This document shows, piece by piece, positions 1-8,527 of a stretch of DNA of 32,130 bases (position 1 is its first letter; every line of letters starts with the position of its first letter). Position numbers and translations under genes: made by a program. The notes under the pieces are model-generated. The model made no database searches and was not told the DNA's origin. It saw nothing but the letters and a program-made list of their open reading frames with translations. The stretch lies in assembly GCA_018401385.1 (NCBI GenBank), contig JAGYKZ010000019.1, forward strand, positions 1 to 32,130. The letters are read 5' to 3'. The DNA is from Roseicyclus sp. (lineage in GTDB: Bacteria > Pseudomonadota > Alphaproteobacteria > Rhodobacterales > Rhodobacteraceae).

Positions 1-10
1 TTTCAGACAT
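1..10 (-). CDS. 5' end of an unidentified gene leaving the left edge
   Basis: An ATG on the minus strand at position 10 is preceded by a good Shine-Dalgarno stretch (AGGAAGAGGG, complement of about 16-25). Only the codons for Met-Ser-Glu are inside the window, so the product cannot be named. It would be transcribed in the same direction as xth and erpA and may be the third gene of that operon. Confidence 0.3.
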
Positions 11-140
11 CGCAACCCTCTTCCTTGGATGATCTCGCTTTGGCACAGGGTAAAGCGCCGCTCTGGCGGCGTTGCGCATAAATTCGACCAATTTGGGGGG
101 TCAAATGGCGCGAATAGGCTATCTCGCGTTGCTTGGCAAA

Positions 141-920
141 TCAGGCGGCCAAGTCGACCCAAACAGGAACGTGATCCGAAGGCTTTTCGCGGGCACGAAT
201 ATCGCGATCAATTCCCACATCTTGCAACAGATCAGCCGCATAGGGGCAAAGCAGGATGTGATCAATGCGAATGCCGTCATTGCGGTTCCACGCACCCGCC
301 TGATAATCCCAGAATGAATAGTGATCACCGCCCTGCACCCGCGCGCGAAACGCATCGGTCAGGCCGAGGTTCATGATTTTGCGAAACGCCTCGCGGCTGG
401 TTTGACGCGCCAAGGCATCCGCGCGCCAGGCATCAGGGCGGGCGGCATCTTCATCTTGGGGGATGATGTTGTAGTCCCCCGCAAAGAGAACGGGCATTTC
501 CTCTGCCAAGAGTTCCGAAACCCGCGCCTGCATCCGCGCCATCCACGCCAATTTATAATCATATTTTGGCCCAGGGCAGGGATTGCCATTTGGCAGGTAG
601 AGTCCACAGATGCGCAGCGCCTTTTGCCCTACCACGGTGGCCTCGATCCAGCGCGCCTGTTCGTCCGCCGCGTCACCCGGCAGGCCGCGGACCACATCCT
701 CAAGCGGATATTTCGACAGGATCGCCACGCCATTGAAGCTTTTCTGGCCATGGGTTTCCACGTTATAGCCGCGCTCCTCGAAAATCTCGCGGGGGAAGGC
801 CTCATCCACCGATTTGATCTCTTGCAGCAGCGCGACATCTGGTGCGGCCTCGTCCAGCCATTGTGGCAAGGCGTCAATGCGCGCTTTGATCCCGTTGATG
901 TTAAACGTGGCAACTTTCAT
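141..920 (-). CDS. xth: Exodeoxyribonuclease III / AP endonuclease
   Basis: This 259-residue protein is a Mg-dependent endonuclease/exonuclease/phosphatase-fold enzyme. It should cut DNA at abasic sites and remove 3' blocking groups in base excision repair. The N-terminal MKVATFNINGIKAR, the metal-binding Glu in LLQEIKS, the GDYNI motif (catalytic Asp/Asn) and the C-terminal SDHVPVW (Asp-His) are all present, and the length is normal for the family. It starts 26 bases after the stop of erpA on the same strand, so the two are probably co-transcribed. It appears intact. Rhodobacteraceae often carry more than one xth paralog, so the symbol identifies the family and not a specific paralog. Confidence 0.9.
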   Translation of the reverse strand: MKVATFNINGIKARIDALPQWLDEAAPDVALLQEIKSVDEAFPREIFEERGYNVETHGQKSFNGVAILSKYPLEDVVRGLPGDAADEQARWIEATVVGQKALRICGLYLPNGNPCPGPKYDYKLAWMARMQARVSELLAEEMPVLFAGDYNIIPQDEDAARPDAWRADALARQTSREAFRKIMNLGLTDAFRARVQGGDHYSFWDYQAGAWNRNDGIRIDHILLCPYAADLLQDVGIDRDIRAREKPSDHVPVWVDLAA

Positions 921-946
921 ATACGCGGGCCTTATAAATCAATACC

Positions 947-1285
947 TTAAAGGGAGAAGCTGATCCCACAGCCGCAGGAAGACGCGGCATTTGGATTATC
1001 GATCACAAAGCGCGCGCCGATCAATTCCTCGGAAAAATCAATTACCGCATTTGCCAAAAATGGCAGTGAGGTCTCATCAACCACCACCTTTTGTCCTTCA
1101 TCCTCCAAAATCAAATCTCCCTCGGCGGGATCATCAAGGCGGATATCATATTGGAAACCAGAACACCCACCCCCCTCAACGGCCACGCGCAGCGCCTTTG
1201 GCGCGGGCGTATCTGCGTTGATCTCTGCCAAGCGCGCAAAGGCGCGCGGGGTGACTTTGGGGGGAAGGTTCAAATCCATCGCCAT
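947..1285 (-). CDS. erpA: Iron-sulfur cluster insertion protein (HesB/IscA family, ErpA-like)
   Basis: This 112-residue A-type carrier protein delivers Fe-S clusters to apo-enzymes. The three conserved cysteines of the family are visible: Cys41 in GGGCSGFQY, and Cys104 and Cys106 in the C-terminal SSCGCGISF. The family length and the position of the cysteines fit well. ErpA and IscA cannot be separated with certainty by eye, but the isolated position, away from a suf/isc operon and beside xth and dgt, fits the ErpA-type gene of Rhodobacteraceae. Translation may start at Met1 or at Met3. It is divergent from dgt across an 85-base gap that must hold both promoters. Confidence 0.85.
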   Translation of the reverse strand: MAMDLNLPPKVTPRAFARLAEINADTPAPKALRVAVEGGGCSGFQYDIRLDDPAEGDLILEDEGQKVVVDETSLPFLANAVIDFSEELIGARFVIDNPNAASSCGCGISFSL

Positions 1286-1317
1286 CTCTTTTCGGCAAAA
1301 ATTGCTGTGATTGCGGT

Positions 1318-1329
1318 CTGTTAGAACAG
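1318..1329. promoter_or_regulatory. Short inverted repeat in the erpA/dgt divergent promoter region
   Basis: CTGTT-AG-AACAG is a perfect 5-base inverted repeat with a 2-base centre, placed about 30 bases upstream of erpA and about 40 upstream of dgt. It is a possible operator for an iron or Fe-S responsive regulator, because TTAGAA resembles half of an Irr-type box. The second half of such a box is not convincing, so no regulator is assigned. Confidence 0.2.
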
Positions 1330-1370
1330 TGATATTTACAATATAAGATCCTCACATTGAAACGGCAAGG

Positions 1371-2543
1371 ATGCGGATGATGCACGCAGATTATGCTTGC
1401 AAGCCAAATGACAGTCGCGGCAGGCTCTATCCTGAGGCGGAAAGCGGTCACAGGTCCTGCTTTCAACGCGACCGCGACCGTATCATCCATGCCTCCAGTT
1501 TTCGCCGCCTCAAGCATAAAACCCAAGTTTTTGTCGAGCATGAGGGCGATTATTTCCGCACCCGTCTGACCCATTCCATCGAGGTGGCGCAGGTGGCGCG
1601 CACCATTGCGCGCGCCCTTGGCGCAAACGAGGATTTGACCGAGGCGATTGCGCTGGCCCATGATTTGGGCCACACGCCCTTTGGCCATACGGGCGAGGAC
1701 GCGCTATGTGATTTGATGGCGCCTTTCGGCGGGTTTGACCATAACGCACAGGCCATTCGCATCGTCACCAATCTGGAGCGGCACTATGCGGATTTTGACG
1801 GGCTGAACCTGACATGGGAAAGCCTTGAGGGCATCGCCAAGCATAACGGCCCCGTGGCTGATCCTTATCCATGGGCCTTGGCCGAATATAACGCGCGCCA
1901 TGATCTGGAGCTTGCCACCTATGCCAGTCTCGAGGCGCAGATTGCCGCGATTGCGGATGACATTGCCTATAACCATCATGATCTGCATGACGGGTTGCGG
2001 GCGGGGCTGTTTGAGGTGGCCGATATTTTGGCGCTGCCCCTTGTGGGGCCATGCTTTGCCGAAGTGGATCGCACCCATCCCGATCTTGATCCGACCCGCC
2101 GCAGGCACGAAGCGCTGCGCCGCTTTTTTGGGGTATTGGTCGAGGATGTGATTGCCTATGCCACCACCGCGCTTGGCGCGCTTGACCCCACCACGCCGCA
2201 GGATATTCGCCATGCAGGCCGCGCGATGGTGCGGTTTTCCGAAGACATTTTTGCCGATCTCAAAGAGGTGCGCGCGTTTTTGTTCGCGCGGATGTATCGC
2301 GCGCCGCGTGTCATTGAAACACGGAGCATTGTGACCGATGTGATCCATGATCTGTTTCCGCATATGATGGGTCATCCCGCGCACTTGCCCCGCCAATGGC
2401 AGGGCGAAGTGCGGGCAGCGCTTGACGATACCACGCTTGCGCGGCTTGTGTGCGACTATATCGCGGGGATGACAGACCGCTTTGCACTACAAACCCATCG
2501 GCGGATTTTTGGCCGTGACTTGGGCTTGGGCGCGGCCTTCTAG
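1371..2543 (+). CDS. dgt: Deoxyguanosinetriphosphate triphosphohydrolase-like protein
   Basis: This 390-residue HD-domain enzyme is of the dGTPase type and is expected to hydrolyse dNTPs to nucleoside and triphosphate. The family hallmarks are FQRDRDRIIH, SSFRRLKHKTQVF, RTRLTHSIEVAQVAR and the HD motif in ALAHDLGHTPFGHTGED. A second metal/active-site segment occurs around DDIAYNHHDLHDG. The length matches the bacterial dGTPase-like (type 2) family, whose exact substrate preference is not always dGTP. Several ATGs lie close together at the start (1371, 1377, 1380); the first is used here. It is followed 68 bases later by argS in the same direction, a conserved order in Rhodobacteraceae. Confidence 0.9.
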   Translation: MRMMHADYACKPNDSRGRLYPEAESGHRSCFQRDRDRIIHASSFRRLKHKTQVFVEHEGDYFRTRLTHSIEVAQVARTIARALGANEDLTEAIALAHDLGHTPFGHTGEDALCDLMAPFGGFDHNAQAIRIVTNLERHYADFDGLNLTWESLEGIAKHNGPVADPYPWALAEYNARHDLELATYASLEAQIAAIADDIAYNHHDLHDGLRAGLFEVADILALPLVGPCFAEVDRTHPDLDPTRRRHEALRRFFGVLVEDVIAYATTALGALDPTTPQDIRHAGRAMVRFSEDIFADLKEVRAFLFARMYRAPRVIETRSIVTDVIHDLFPHMMGHPAHLPRQWQGEVRAALDDTTLARLVCDYIAGMTDRFALQTHRRIFGRDLGLGAAF

Positions 2544-2611
2544 CCCCGCTGCCATTGACCTTGTTGCGCAACCTGATAGAGCAGGGCGCAATTCAATCAG
2601 GAAGAAAAAAC

Positions 2612-4333
2612 ATGATGCTTTTCGCGGAAATGCGCGCCTTGGTGATCGAGGCTTTGGGTCAGATGGTGGCCGCAGGCACATTGCCCGCAGGGCTGGATTT
2701 CGCCACTGTCGCCGTAGAGCCGCCGCGCGATGCCGCCCATGGGGATATGGCAACCAATGCGGCGATGGTCTTGGCCAAACCCACAGGGCAAAAGCCGCGT
2801 GATATTGCCGATACACTGGCCCCGATCCTGATGGCCGATCCGCGGATTGAAACTGCGGATGTGGCAGGGCCGGGGTTTTTGAACCTTCGCCTGTCCGCCC
2901 AGATTTGGCGCGATGTGCTGCGCGGGATTGCACAGGCGCGCGCGGCCTATGGCCGTGTCAATATCGGGCAGGGGCGGCGGGTCAATGTCGAATATGTGTC
3001 GGCCAATCCCACTGGTCCGCTTCATGTGGGCCACACCCGTGGCGCGGTGTTTGGGGATGCCTTGGCCAGCCTGTTGGATTACGCGGGCTATCAGGTCACG
3101 CGCGAATATTACATCAATGATGGTGGCGCGCAGGTCGATGTTTTGGCGCGCTCTGTCTATTTGCGCTATCTGGAGGCGCATGGCCAAGCGGTGTCCTTCG
3201 AGGACGGCACCTATCCCGGCGATTATCTGATCGAGGTGGGGCAGGCGCTGAAAGATCACGTTGGCGATGTTTACCTTGGTCGCCCCGAAGGGGAATGGTT
3301 GGACCCTGTGCGCGATTTCGCGATTGCCGCGATGCTGAAGCTGATCGAGGCTGATCTCGAAAGCCTTGGCGTAAAGATGGATCATTTCTTTAGTGAAAAA
3401 TCGCTCTATGGCACTGGGCGCATTGAGGCCGCGATTGAAGATCTGAGGGGCAAGGGCCTGATTTATCGCGGCGTGTTGGAGCCACCAAAGGGCAAAACCC
3501 CCGAGGATTGGGAGCCGCGCGAACAAACCTTGTTTAAATCGACCGATTACGGCGATGATGTTGACCGCCCGATCATGAAATCGGATGGGGCTTGGACCTA
3601 TTTCGCCCCCGATATCGCCTATCATTACGATAAGGTCAGCCGTGGTTATGATGAGCTGATTGATATTTTAGGGCCGATCATGGCGGTTATGTCAAACGGA
3701 TGAAGGCCGCCGTGGCTGCTCTGTCTGAAAACAAAAGTGCCACGCGCCAGTATCAGCTGACGCAATTGGTGCCGCCTTTTCAAGGCGGCGAACCCTTCAA
3801 GATGAGCAAACGGCACAGGCACCTTCGTGATGCTCTCCGATGTAATTGGAGGCGGTGGGGCGCGATGTGACGCGGTTCATCATGCTGACGCAAGAATGAT
3901 GCCGGTGGATTTCGACATTGACAAGGTTCTGGAGCAATCAAGGACAATCCATGTTTATGTACCGTATGCCCATGCCACGCATTCAATCCGTGCTGCGCAG
4001 GCCGAAGAAATCGGAGTGGCGGCGGATTGCGACGACTTGATGCGGTGAATGATCCGGCGGAATTTGTGATCGCAAAATTGGCGAATGGCCCCGTGTGGAT
4101 TTGAGATTGCCCAGCGCAATCCTGCAGGCCCCATCCGCATTGCGTTTTTCTTTTATGATCTTGCGGCGAATTCCACGCGCTGTGGAACAAGGGCAACAGC
4201 GCGCCCGCATACGTTTCCTGCAAAGGATGATTTGGCCACAACCGCTGCGAAATTGGCGCTTATTGATGCAGTAGCCGTTGTTATTTCCAACGGTCTTGGT
4301 ATCTTGGGCGTAACACCTGTGGAAAAAATGTAA
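2612..4333 (+). pseudogene. argS: Arginyl-tRNA synthetase, 3' third frameshifted
   Basis: This is a class I aminoacyl-tRNA synthetase charging tRNA-Arg. Residues 1 to about 355 read cleanly and include the HIGH-type motif in ANPTGPLHVGHTRG. From about 3670 the frame breaks repeatedly. A fourth G is apparently missing in TTAGGG at about 3671, where DELIDILG should continue into [11 protein letters not shown]. The KMSKR motif (about 3799-3813) and the C-terminal end with AAKLALIDAVAVVISNGLG and GVTPVEKM (to the stop at 4331-4333) are all present, but in different frames. Total span is close to that of an intact gene of about 580 codons. Because argS is essential, consensus errors are more likely than a dead gene. 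The start at 2612 is preceded by AGGAAG. Confidence 0.85.
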
Positions 4334-4434
4334 CGGGGCGAAGCACCCCACATCCCACAGGAAAGAGGCAGAGCAGGAAATCGCCGCATATAAGCCCATA
4401 AAACAAAGGGCGGCGCGGTGGGAAAAGGGCAAGT

Positions 4435-5643
4435 ATGGCCGCATATGAAAAGGATCGCCCGAGCGCGACACTGTTTCAGCGCATCGCCGCGCAGGGAAAT
4501 GCACGGCGCAACGCACCGTCATATGCGTCCGATCCCGCGCGGATTTTTGCCAATCCGCCGCAATCCTTCGACACGAATGCCGCGCGCTATGCCACGCCAG
4601 AGGGGCAGGGATGGGCGCATCTTTCCCGTCCCGTGGTATCAGATCCCGCCGCGCAGGCGCAGTCAGCCGCTGAAATCAGCGATAGTCTTGCGCAGATTGA
4701 ACGCGCCGGGCTGTTTCGTAAATGGGTGATTGGGATGATGGCCTGTGTCTCTCTTGGGCTTGTGGCGCTTGGCGGCTATTGGGGCGTTGAAACGATGAAG
4801 CGCGAAACCTTGGGTGTGCCGTTGATCGCGGCGCCCGGCCAGCCTGCGCGCATCCCACCCGATGATCCAGGCGGGGTCGAGGCGGAGCATATGGGACTGT
4901 CCGTCAATGAGATTGCCGCGGGTCGCGAGGCTTCACCCGTGGCCGAGCAAATCATTCTTGCCCCGCCGCCTGTCGAATTGATTGCCGATGTTGCGCTTTT
5001 GGTTACGCCCGAAGCGCAGATGCCCGTGCAAGAGGCAGGCGTAGAGATCATCAACCCAGAACAGGTTGAACCCATGGGTCCAATGCCGCCTGATGCGTCC
5101 ACGCCCGCACCTTTGGATGACGAGGGTGCAGTGGCCACAGAAAGCACGGAGGCGCTGATTGAGGCGCTCTTGGCCGAGGTGTTGGAGGGGGCTGTGCCCC
5201 CTTTGCAGATTGCGACCGAGACAAACCGAGTGGTGATTATTCCCGACAGTGTGCCGGGTGTATCGGTCTCGCCTGTGCCGCAACCGCGCCCCGAAATGAT
5301 CCGTCCTGCTGCCGCCGAACAGGATGGCGCTGATACGGTTGTAGATGGCGCGGCAAGCCCCGTGACCGATATCGACCCCGCCAGTTTGCAAGCGGGCGAT
5401 ATGGTGGTGCAGCTTGGGGCCTTTGATACGGTCGAAGCGGCACGCGGTGAATGGGATCGTTTGGCGGGCCAGTTTGATGGGTTCTTCGATGGTCGATCCC
5501 GCGTGATTATGGCGGCCACCTCGGGTGGACAGGAATTTTTTCGATTGCGGGTGGCGGGCTTTGATGGCGTGGATGATGCGCGGCGCTTTTGCACCGCACT
5601 TTTGGCGCTCGGGCAGGCCTGCATCCCTGCCACGATCCGCTAA
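4435..5643 (+). CDS. SPOR-domain membrane protein
   Basis: This 402-residue protein has a cytoplasmic N-terminal part of about 95 residues, one transmembrane segment at about 97-118 (KWVIGMMACVSLGLVALGGYW), a long Pro/Ala/Glu-rich periplasmic linker and a C-terminal SPOR domain at about 320-402 (starting near AGDMVVQLGAFDTVEAA). SPOR domains bind denuded septal peptidoglycan, so a role at the division site or in cell-wall turnover is expected. The linker is low complexity and the N-terminal part is not recognised. It lies between argS and nagZ, 14 bases before nagZ, and the pair is probably co-transcribed, which fits a cell-wall role. Start at 4435 follows a GGGAAAAGGG ribosome-binding site. 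Confidence 0.85.
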   Translation: MAAYEKDRPSATLFQRIAAQGNARRNAPSYASDPARIFANPPQSFDTNAARYATPEGQGWAHLSRPVVSDPAAQAQSAAEISDSLAQIERAGLFRKWVIGMMACVSLGLVALGGYWGVETMKRETLGVPLIAAPGQPARIPPDDPGGVEAEHMGLSVNEIAAGREASPVAEQIILAPPPVELIADVALLVTPEAQMPVQEAGVEIINPEQVEPMGPMPPDASTPAPLDDEGAVATESTEALIEALLAEVLEGAVPPLQIATETNRVVIIPDSVPGVSVSPVPQPRPEMIRPAAAEQDGADTVVDGAASPVTDIDPASLQAGDMVVQLGAFDTVEAARGEWDRLAGQFDGFFDGRSRVIMAATSGGQEFFRLRVAGFDGVDDARRFCTALLALGQACIPATIR

Positions 5644-5657
5644 GGAAAGCGCGTCAG

Positions 5658-6671
5658 ATGCCCGCCCCGTTCTCGGCCACGATCCTGGGCCTGTCAGGTC
5701 CGCGCATGAGCAAGGATGAGGCGCGGTTTTTCCAAGATGCCAATCCGTGGGGGTTTATCCTATTTGCGCGAAATATTGAAAATCCTGATCAACTGCGCGC
5801 ACTCTGCGGGGAATTGCGTGCGGCGGTCGGATGGGATGCGCCTGTTCTGATCGACCAAGAGGGCGGACGGGTGCAGCGCATGGGGCCACCCCATTGGCGG
5901 CAATGGACGCCGCCGTTGGATATGATTTCAGCCCGTGACCGCGAGACAGCCTTGCGCGCGCTTTACTTGCGTGCGGCGCTGATTGGCCATGAGATGCGCG
6001 CCTGTGGGTTGGATGTGAATTGCGCACCTTTGGCCGATGTGGCGCGCGATGGCACCCATGCGGTTCTGAAAAACCGTCTCTATGGCACAACCCCCGAAAC
6101 AGTGGCCGATTTCGCGCGGGCCTATGCGCAAGGCTTGCGGGATGCGGGCGTTGCGCCCGTGCTGAAACATCTGCCGGGCTATGGGTTGGGACAAGTGGAC
6201 AGTCACCTCAGCTGTCCGCGCGTGGCAACCCCGCGCGATGAATTGGATCGTGTTGATTTTGCCGCCTTCAAACCACTGATTGATCTGCCCATGGGGATGA
6301 GCGCGCATATTATCTACGAGGCCATTGACCCCCATCTTCCTGCGACCCTCTCGCCCGTGATGATGCAGATCATTCGCGTGGATATTGGGTTTAAGGGTCT
6401 GCTGATGACCGATGACATTTCCATGGGCGCGCTTGGGGGAAGCTTGGCAGGGCGCTGTCACAGCGCGCGTGCGGCGGGATGTGATGTGATCTTGCATTGC
6501 AATGGCGCGATGTCCGATATGATCGAGGTGGTGACCGCCTCAGGGCATCTGGACGGGCAGTCGCAAACACGGGCCAACCATGCGCTTCTGGCGCGTGAGC
6601 GTGGCACTGCGCTTGACATATCCGCGCTTGAAGCCGAACTTCGCAATCTAAGCGAAAAAGGCCCGATATGA
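5658..6671 (+). CDS. nagZ: Beta-N-acetylhexosaminidase (peptidoglycan recycling)
   Basis: This 337-residue glycoside hydrolase family 3 enzyme releases GlcNAc from GlcNAc-anhydroMurNAc peptides in the cytoplasm during muropeptide recycling. The nucleophile motif is present as LMTDDISMGAL. The flexible-loop dyad is intact as D181-S-H183. The substrate-binding Lys-His (K170-H171) is present, but the usual KHxPGHG reads KHLPGYG, with Tyr at 175. Other motifs, such as LIDQEGGRVQR and NCAPLADV, are normal, and no signal peptide is seen. The start at 5658 (MPAPFSATILGLSGP) follows GGAAAG. The stop overlaps the scpA start as ATGA, so translation is probably coupled. Confidence 0.9.
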   Translation: MPAPFSATILGLSGPRMSKDEARFFQDANPWGFILFARNIENPDQLRALCGELRAAVGWDAPVLIDQEGGRVQRMGPPHWRQWTPPLDMISARDRETALRALYLRAALIGHEMRACGLDVNCAPLADVARDGTHAVLKNRLYGTTPETVADFARAYAQGLRDAGVAPVLKHLPGYGLGQVDSHLSCPRVATPRDELDRVDFAAFKPLIDLPMGMSAHIIYEAIDPHLPATLSPVMMQIIRVDIGFKGLLMTDDISMGALGGSLAGRCHSARAAGCDVILHCNGAMSDMIEVVTASGHLDGQSQTRANHALLARERGTALDISALEAELRNLSEKGPI

Positions 6672-7498
6672 GCGATACCCCTGCGCTTCCACCTGAGGCG
6701 GCAAATGACAATCTTCTGACGGATCCCGGGGAATGGGACAGCGTGGCCGAGCGCCGCGCGGCAGAGGCATTGATTGTCGATGTGGACGGGTTTGAGGGGC
6801 CGCTGGACCTGTTGCTGACCCTCTCTCGGACGCAAAAAGTGGATTTGCGCAAAATCTCGGTTTTGCACCTGGCCGAGCAATATTTGGCCTTTGTGGAAGA
6901 GGCGCGCAAGCTGCGCATTGAATTGGCGGCGGATTATTTGGTGATGGCGGCCTGGTTGGCCTATCTCAAATCGCGCCTTCTCTTACCCCCTGACCCCGAG
7001 GAGGAGGGGCCATCGGGCGAAGAACTTGCCGCGCATCTGGCGTTTCAACTCGAACGTCTCAGCGCCATGCGCGAATGTGCGGCCAAATTGATGGCGCGCG
7101 ACCGTTTGGGGCGGGATCGTTTCGTGCGCGGCATTCCCGAGGCCGTGACCCATGCACGCAAGGTGAAATACACTGCGACCCTCTTGGATTTGATGCAGGG
7201 CTATGCACGGATCAGAACCCGTGATGACTTCCGCCCTTTTGTGATGGATCGCGACAGCGTCTTTACGATGGAGCAGGCGTTGGAGCGGATGCGCGGCCTG
7301 ATTGGTTATGCGGGTGAGTGGACGGATATTCTCAGCTATCTGCCTGAAGGGTGGGAGATGGACCCCAAAAAGCGCCGCTCTGCCACGGCGGCAACATTTG
7401 CGGCCAGTTTGGAATTGGTCAAAGCGGGTAAATTGGTGATCCGCCAATCCGAGACATTCGCCCCGATTGAGGTGAAACGAAGGGATGACGAGCGATGA
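6668..7498 (+). CDS. scpA: Segregation and condensation protein A (kleisin)
   Basis: This 276-residue protein is the kleisin subunit of the SMC-ScpAB condensin, which bridges the SMC heads during chromosome organisation and segregation. The diagnostic segment FEGPLDLLLTLSRTQKVDLRKISV lies near residues 38-61, followed by EQYLAFVEEA and AADYLVMAAWLAYLKSRLLLP. The C-terminal winged-helix part is present (AATFAASLELVKAGKLVIRQ). It overlaps nagZ upstream and scpB downstream by 4 bases each. The frame appears intact throughout. Confidence 0.93.
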   Translation: MSDTPALPPEAANDNLLTDPGEWDSVAERRAAEALIVDVDGFEGPLDLLLTLSRTQKVDLRKISVLHLAEQYLAFVEEARKLRIELAADYLVMAAWLAYLKSRLLLPPDPEEEGPSGEELAAHLAFQLERLSAMRECAAKLMARDRLGRDRFVRGIPEAVTHARKVKYTATLLDLMQGYARIRTRDDFRPFVMDRDSVFTMEQALERMRGLIGYAGEWTDILSYLPEGWEMDPKKRRSATAATFAASLELVKAGKLVIRQSETFAPIEVKRRDDER

Positions 7499-8221
7499 GT
7501 GCTGACACAGACAGCCCTGAGACGGAAGCACATAAGCCTGAGAAAAGCTTGTTCCACGCGCCCCCTTTGGCCGAACAGGAACGCATGATCGAGGCGCTGC
7601 TGTTTGCCAGTGCCGAACCTGTCTCCATCCGCGAGATGGAGGCGCGGCTGCCACATGGCTGCGACCCTGCAGAGCGCTGCAATTGCTGCGCCGCCGCTAT
7701 GAGGGGCAGGGGGTGAATGTGGTCAAGGTGGGGGACGCATGGGCCATGCGCACGAGTGCTGATTTGGGCTTCCTGATGAGCCGCGAGACGGTGGAGACGC
7801 GCAACCGTCTCCGCGCGGCCATCGAGACTTGGCGATTGTGCCTATCATCAACCCGTCACCGTGCAGAGATCGAAGAAATTCGCGGTGTGTCCGTCAATCG
7901 CGGCACGATTGACCAATTGATCGAAATGGAATGGATCAAATTTGGCCGCCGCAAGATGACACCTGGTCGGCCCGTGACCTTTGTGGTGACCCCGCCTTCT
8001 TGGACCATTTTGGCCTTGAATCCGCGCGCGATCTGCCGGGCGTTAAAGAATTGCGCGAGGCGGGTTTGCTAGACAACCGACCACGCGGTTTGAACCTCTC
8101 CGGATGAGGGCGCAGAGGCCCCTGAGGAGGAGGAGGGCGGCTTGCCCTTTGATATGGGGACGAGGATGACGCGGAGCTGTTCGAGGATGACGCGCCTGAT
8201 TTTGCCTCAATTTTCGACTAG
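7495..8221 (+). pseudogene. scpB: Segregation and condensation protein B, frameshifted
   Basis: This is the winged-helix partner of ScpA in the SMC-ScpAB complex. The first 60 or so residues (EQERMIEALLFASAEPVSI) read in one frame. The frame then shifts near 7665 to LRRRYEGQGVNVVKVGDAWAMRTSADLGFLM, breaks again near 7825-7850 (around AAIETLAIVAYHQPVT), resumes as EIEEIRGVSVNRGTIDQL and GRRKMTPGRPVTFVVTP, then breaks again. The acidic C-terminal tail, ending DDAPDFASIFD, is recognisable down to the stop at 8219-8221. At least three to five small indels are needed. Total length fits an intact gene. Sequence error is the simplest explanation. Confidence 0.85.
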
Positions 8222-8229
8222 GATATCAG

Positions 8230-8257
8230 ACAGGCCCGCCATTGGTGGGCCTGTTTT
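8230..8257 (+). terminator. Rho-independent terminator after scpB
   Basis: ACAGGCCCGCC, loop ATT and GGTGGGCCTGT form an 11-base stem with one G-U pair, followed by TTTT. It begins 8 bases after the scpB stop and should end the nagZ-scpA-scpB transcript. Confidence 0.8.
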
Positions 8258-8284
8258 GTCAGGGACCTGATGGGGTGAGGAGAC

Positions 8285-8473
8285 ATGAATAGATTGATTA
8301 CAGGACTGCTTCGGTCGGTGGTGTTGGGGGTGATTTGGCGTGGGGTGGATAAAGCCACGGACCATGTTGCAAAACGCAAGGCGCAAAACAGCCAAACCGA
8401 CCCGGCCAAGACGACACGCGCAAAACCGTATGCGCCAAACCACGCGGATGCTGCGCCGTTTCACACGGTTTGA
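8285..8473 (+). CDS. Small hypothetical protein (62 aa)
   Basis: This is a 62-residue basic protein with a short hydrophobic N-terminal half (LITGLLRSVVLGVIW) and a Lys/Arg/Thr-rich polar tail. The strongest support for a real gene is the ribosome-binding site GGTGAGGAG six bases before the ATG, plus its fit between the scpB terminator and the glnA terminator. No domain is recognised. The N-terminal segment could be a membrane-associated amphipathic helix. Function unknown. Confidence 0.55.
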   Translation: MNRLITGLLRSVVLGVIWRGVDKATDHVAKRKAQNSQTDPAKTTRAKPYAPNHADAAPFHTV

Positions 8474-8478
8474 ATATG

Positions 8479-8505
8479 AAAAGGCGCAAGCCATGCTTGC
8501 GCCCC
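8479..8505 (-). terminator. Terminator of the glnB-glnA operon
   Basis: On the minus strand, GGCGCAAGC, loop ATG and GCTTGCGCC form a perfect 9-base stem followed by TTTTCAT. It lies about 23 bases downstream of the glnA stop. It may also slow transcription from the small gene on the plus strand, where the tail is CCTTCTT. Confidence 0.7.
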
Positions 8506-8527
8506 TTCTTATCCATGCCTCACGCAA

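Noticed and set aside
2597-3625. A 342-codon minus-strand open frame opposite argS
   Set aside because: Antisense shadow; the plus strand carries all arginyl-tRNA synthetase motifs in this interval.
3670-4333. Programmed frameshifting in argS
   Set aside because: Several independent shifts in both directions occur without slippery sites or downstream structures, and the same pattern affects unrelated genes.
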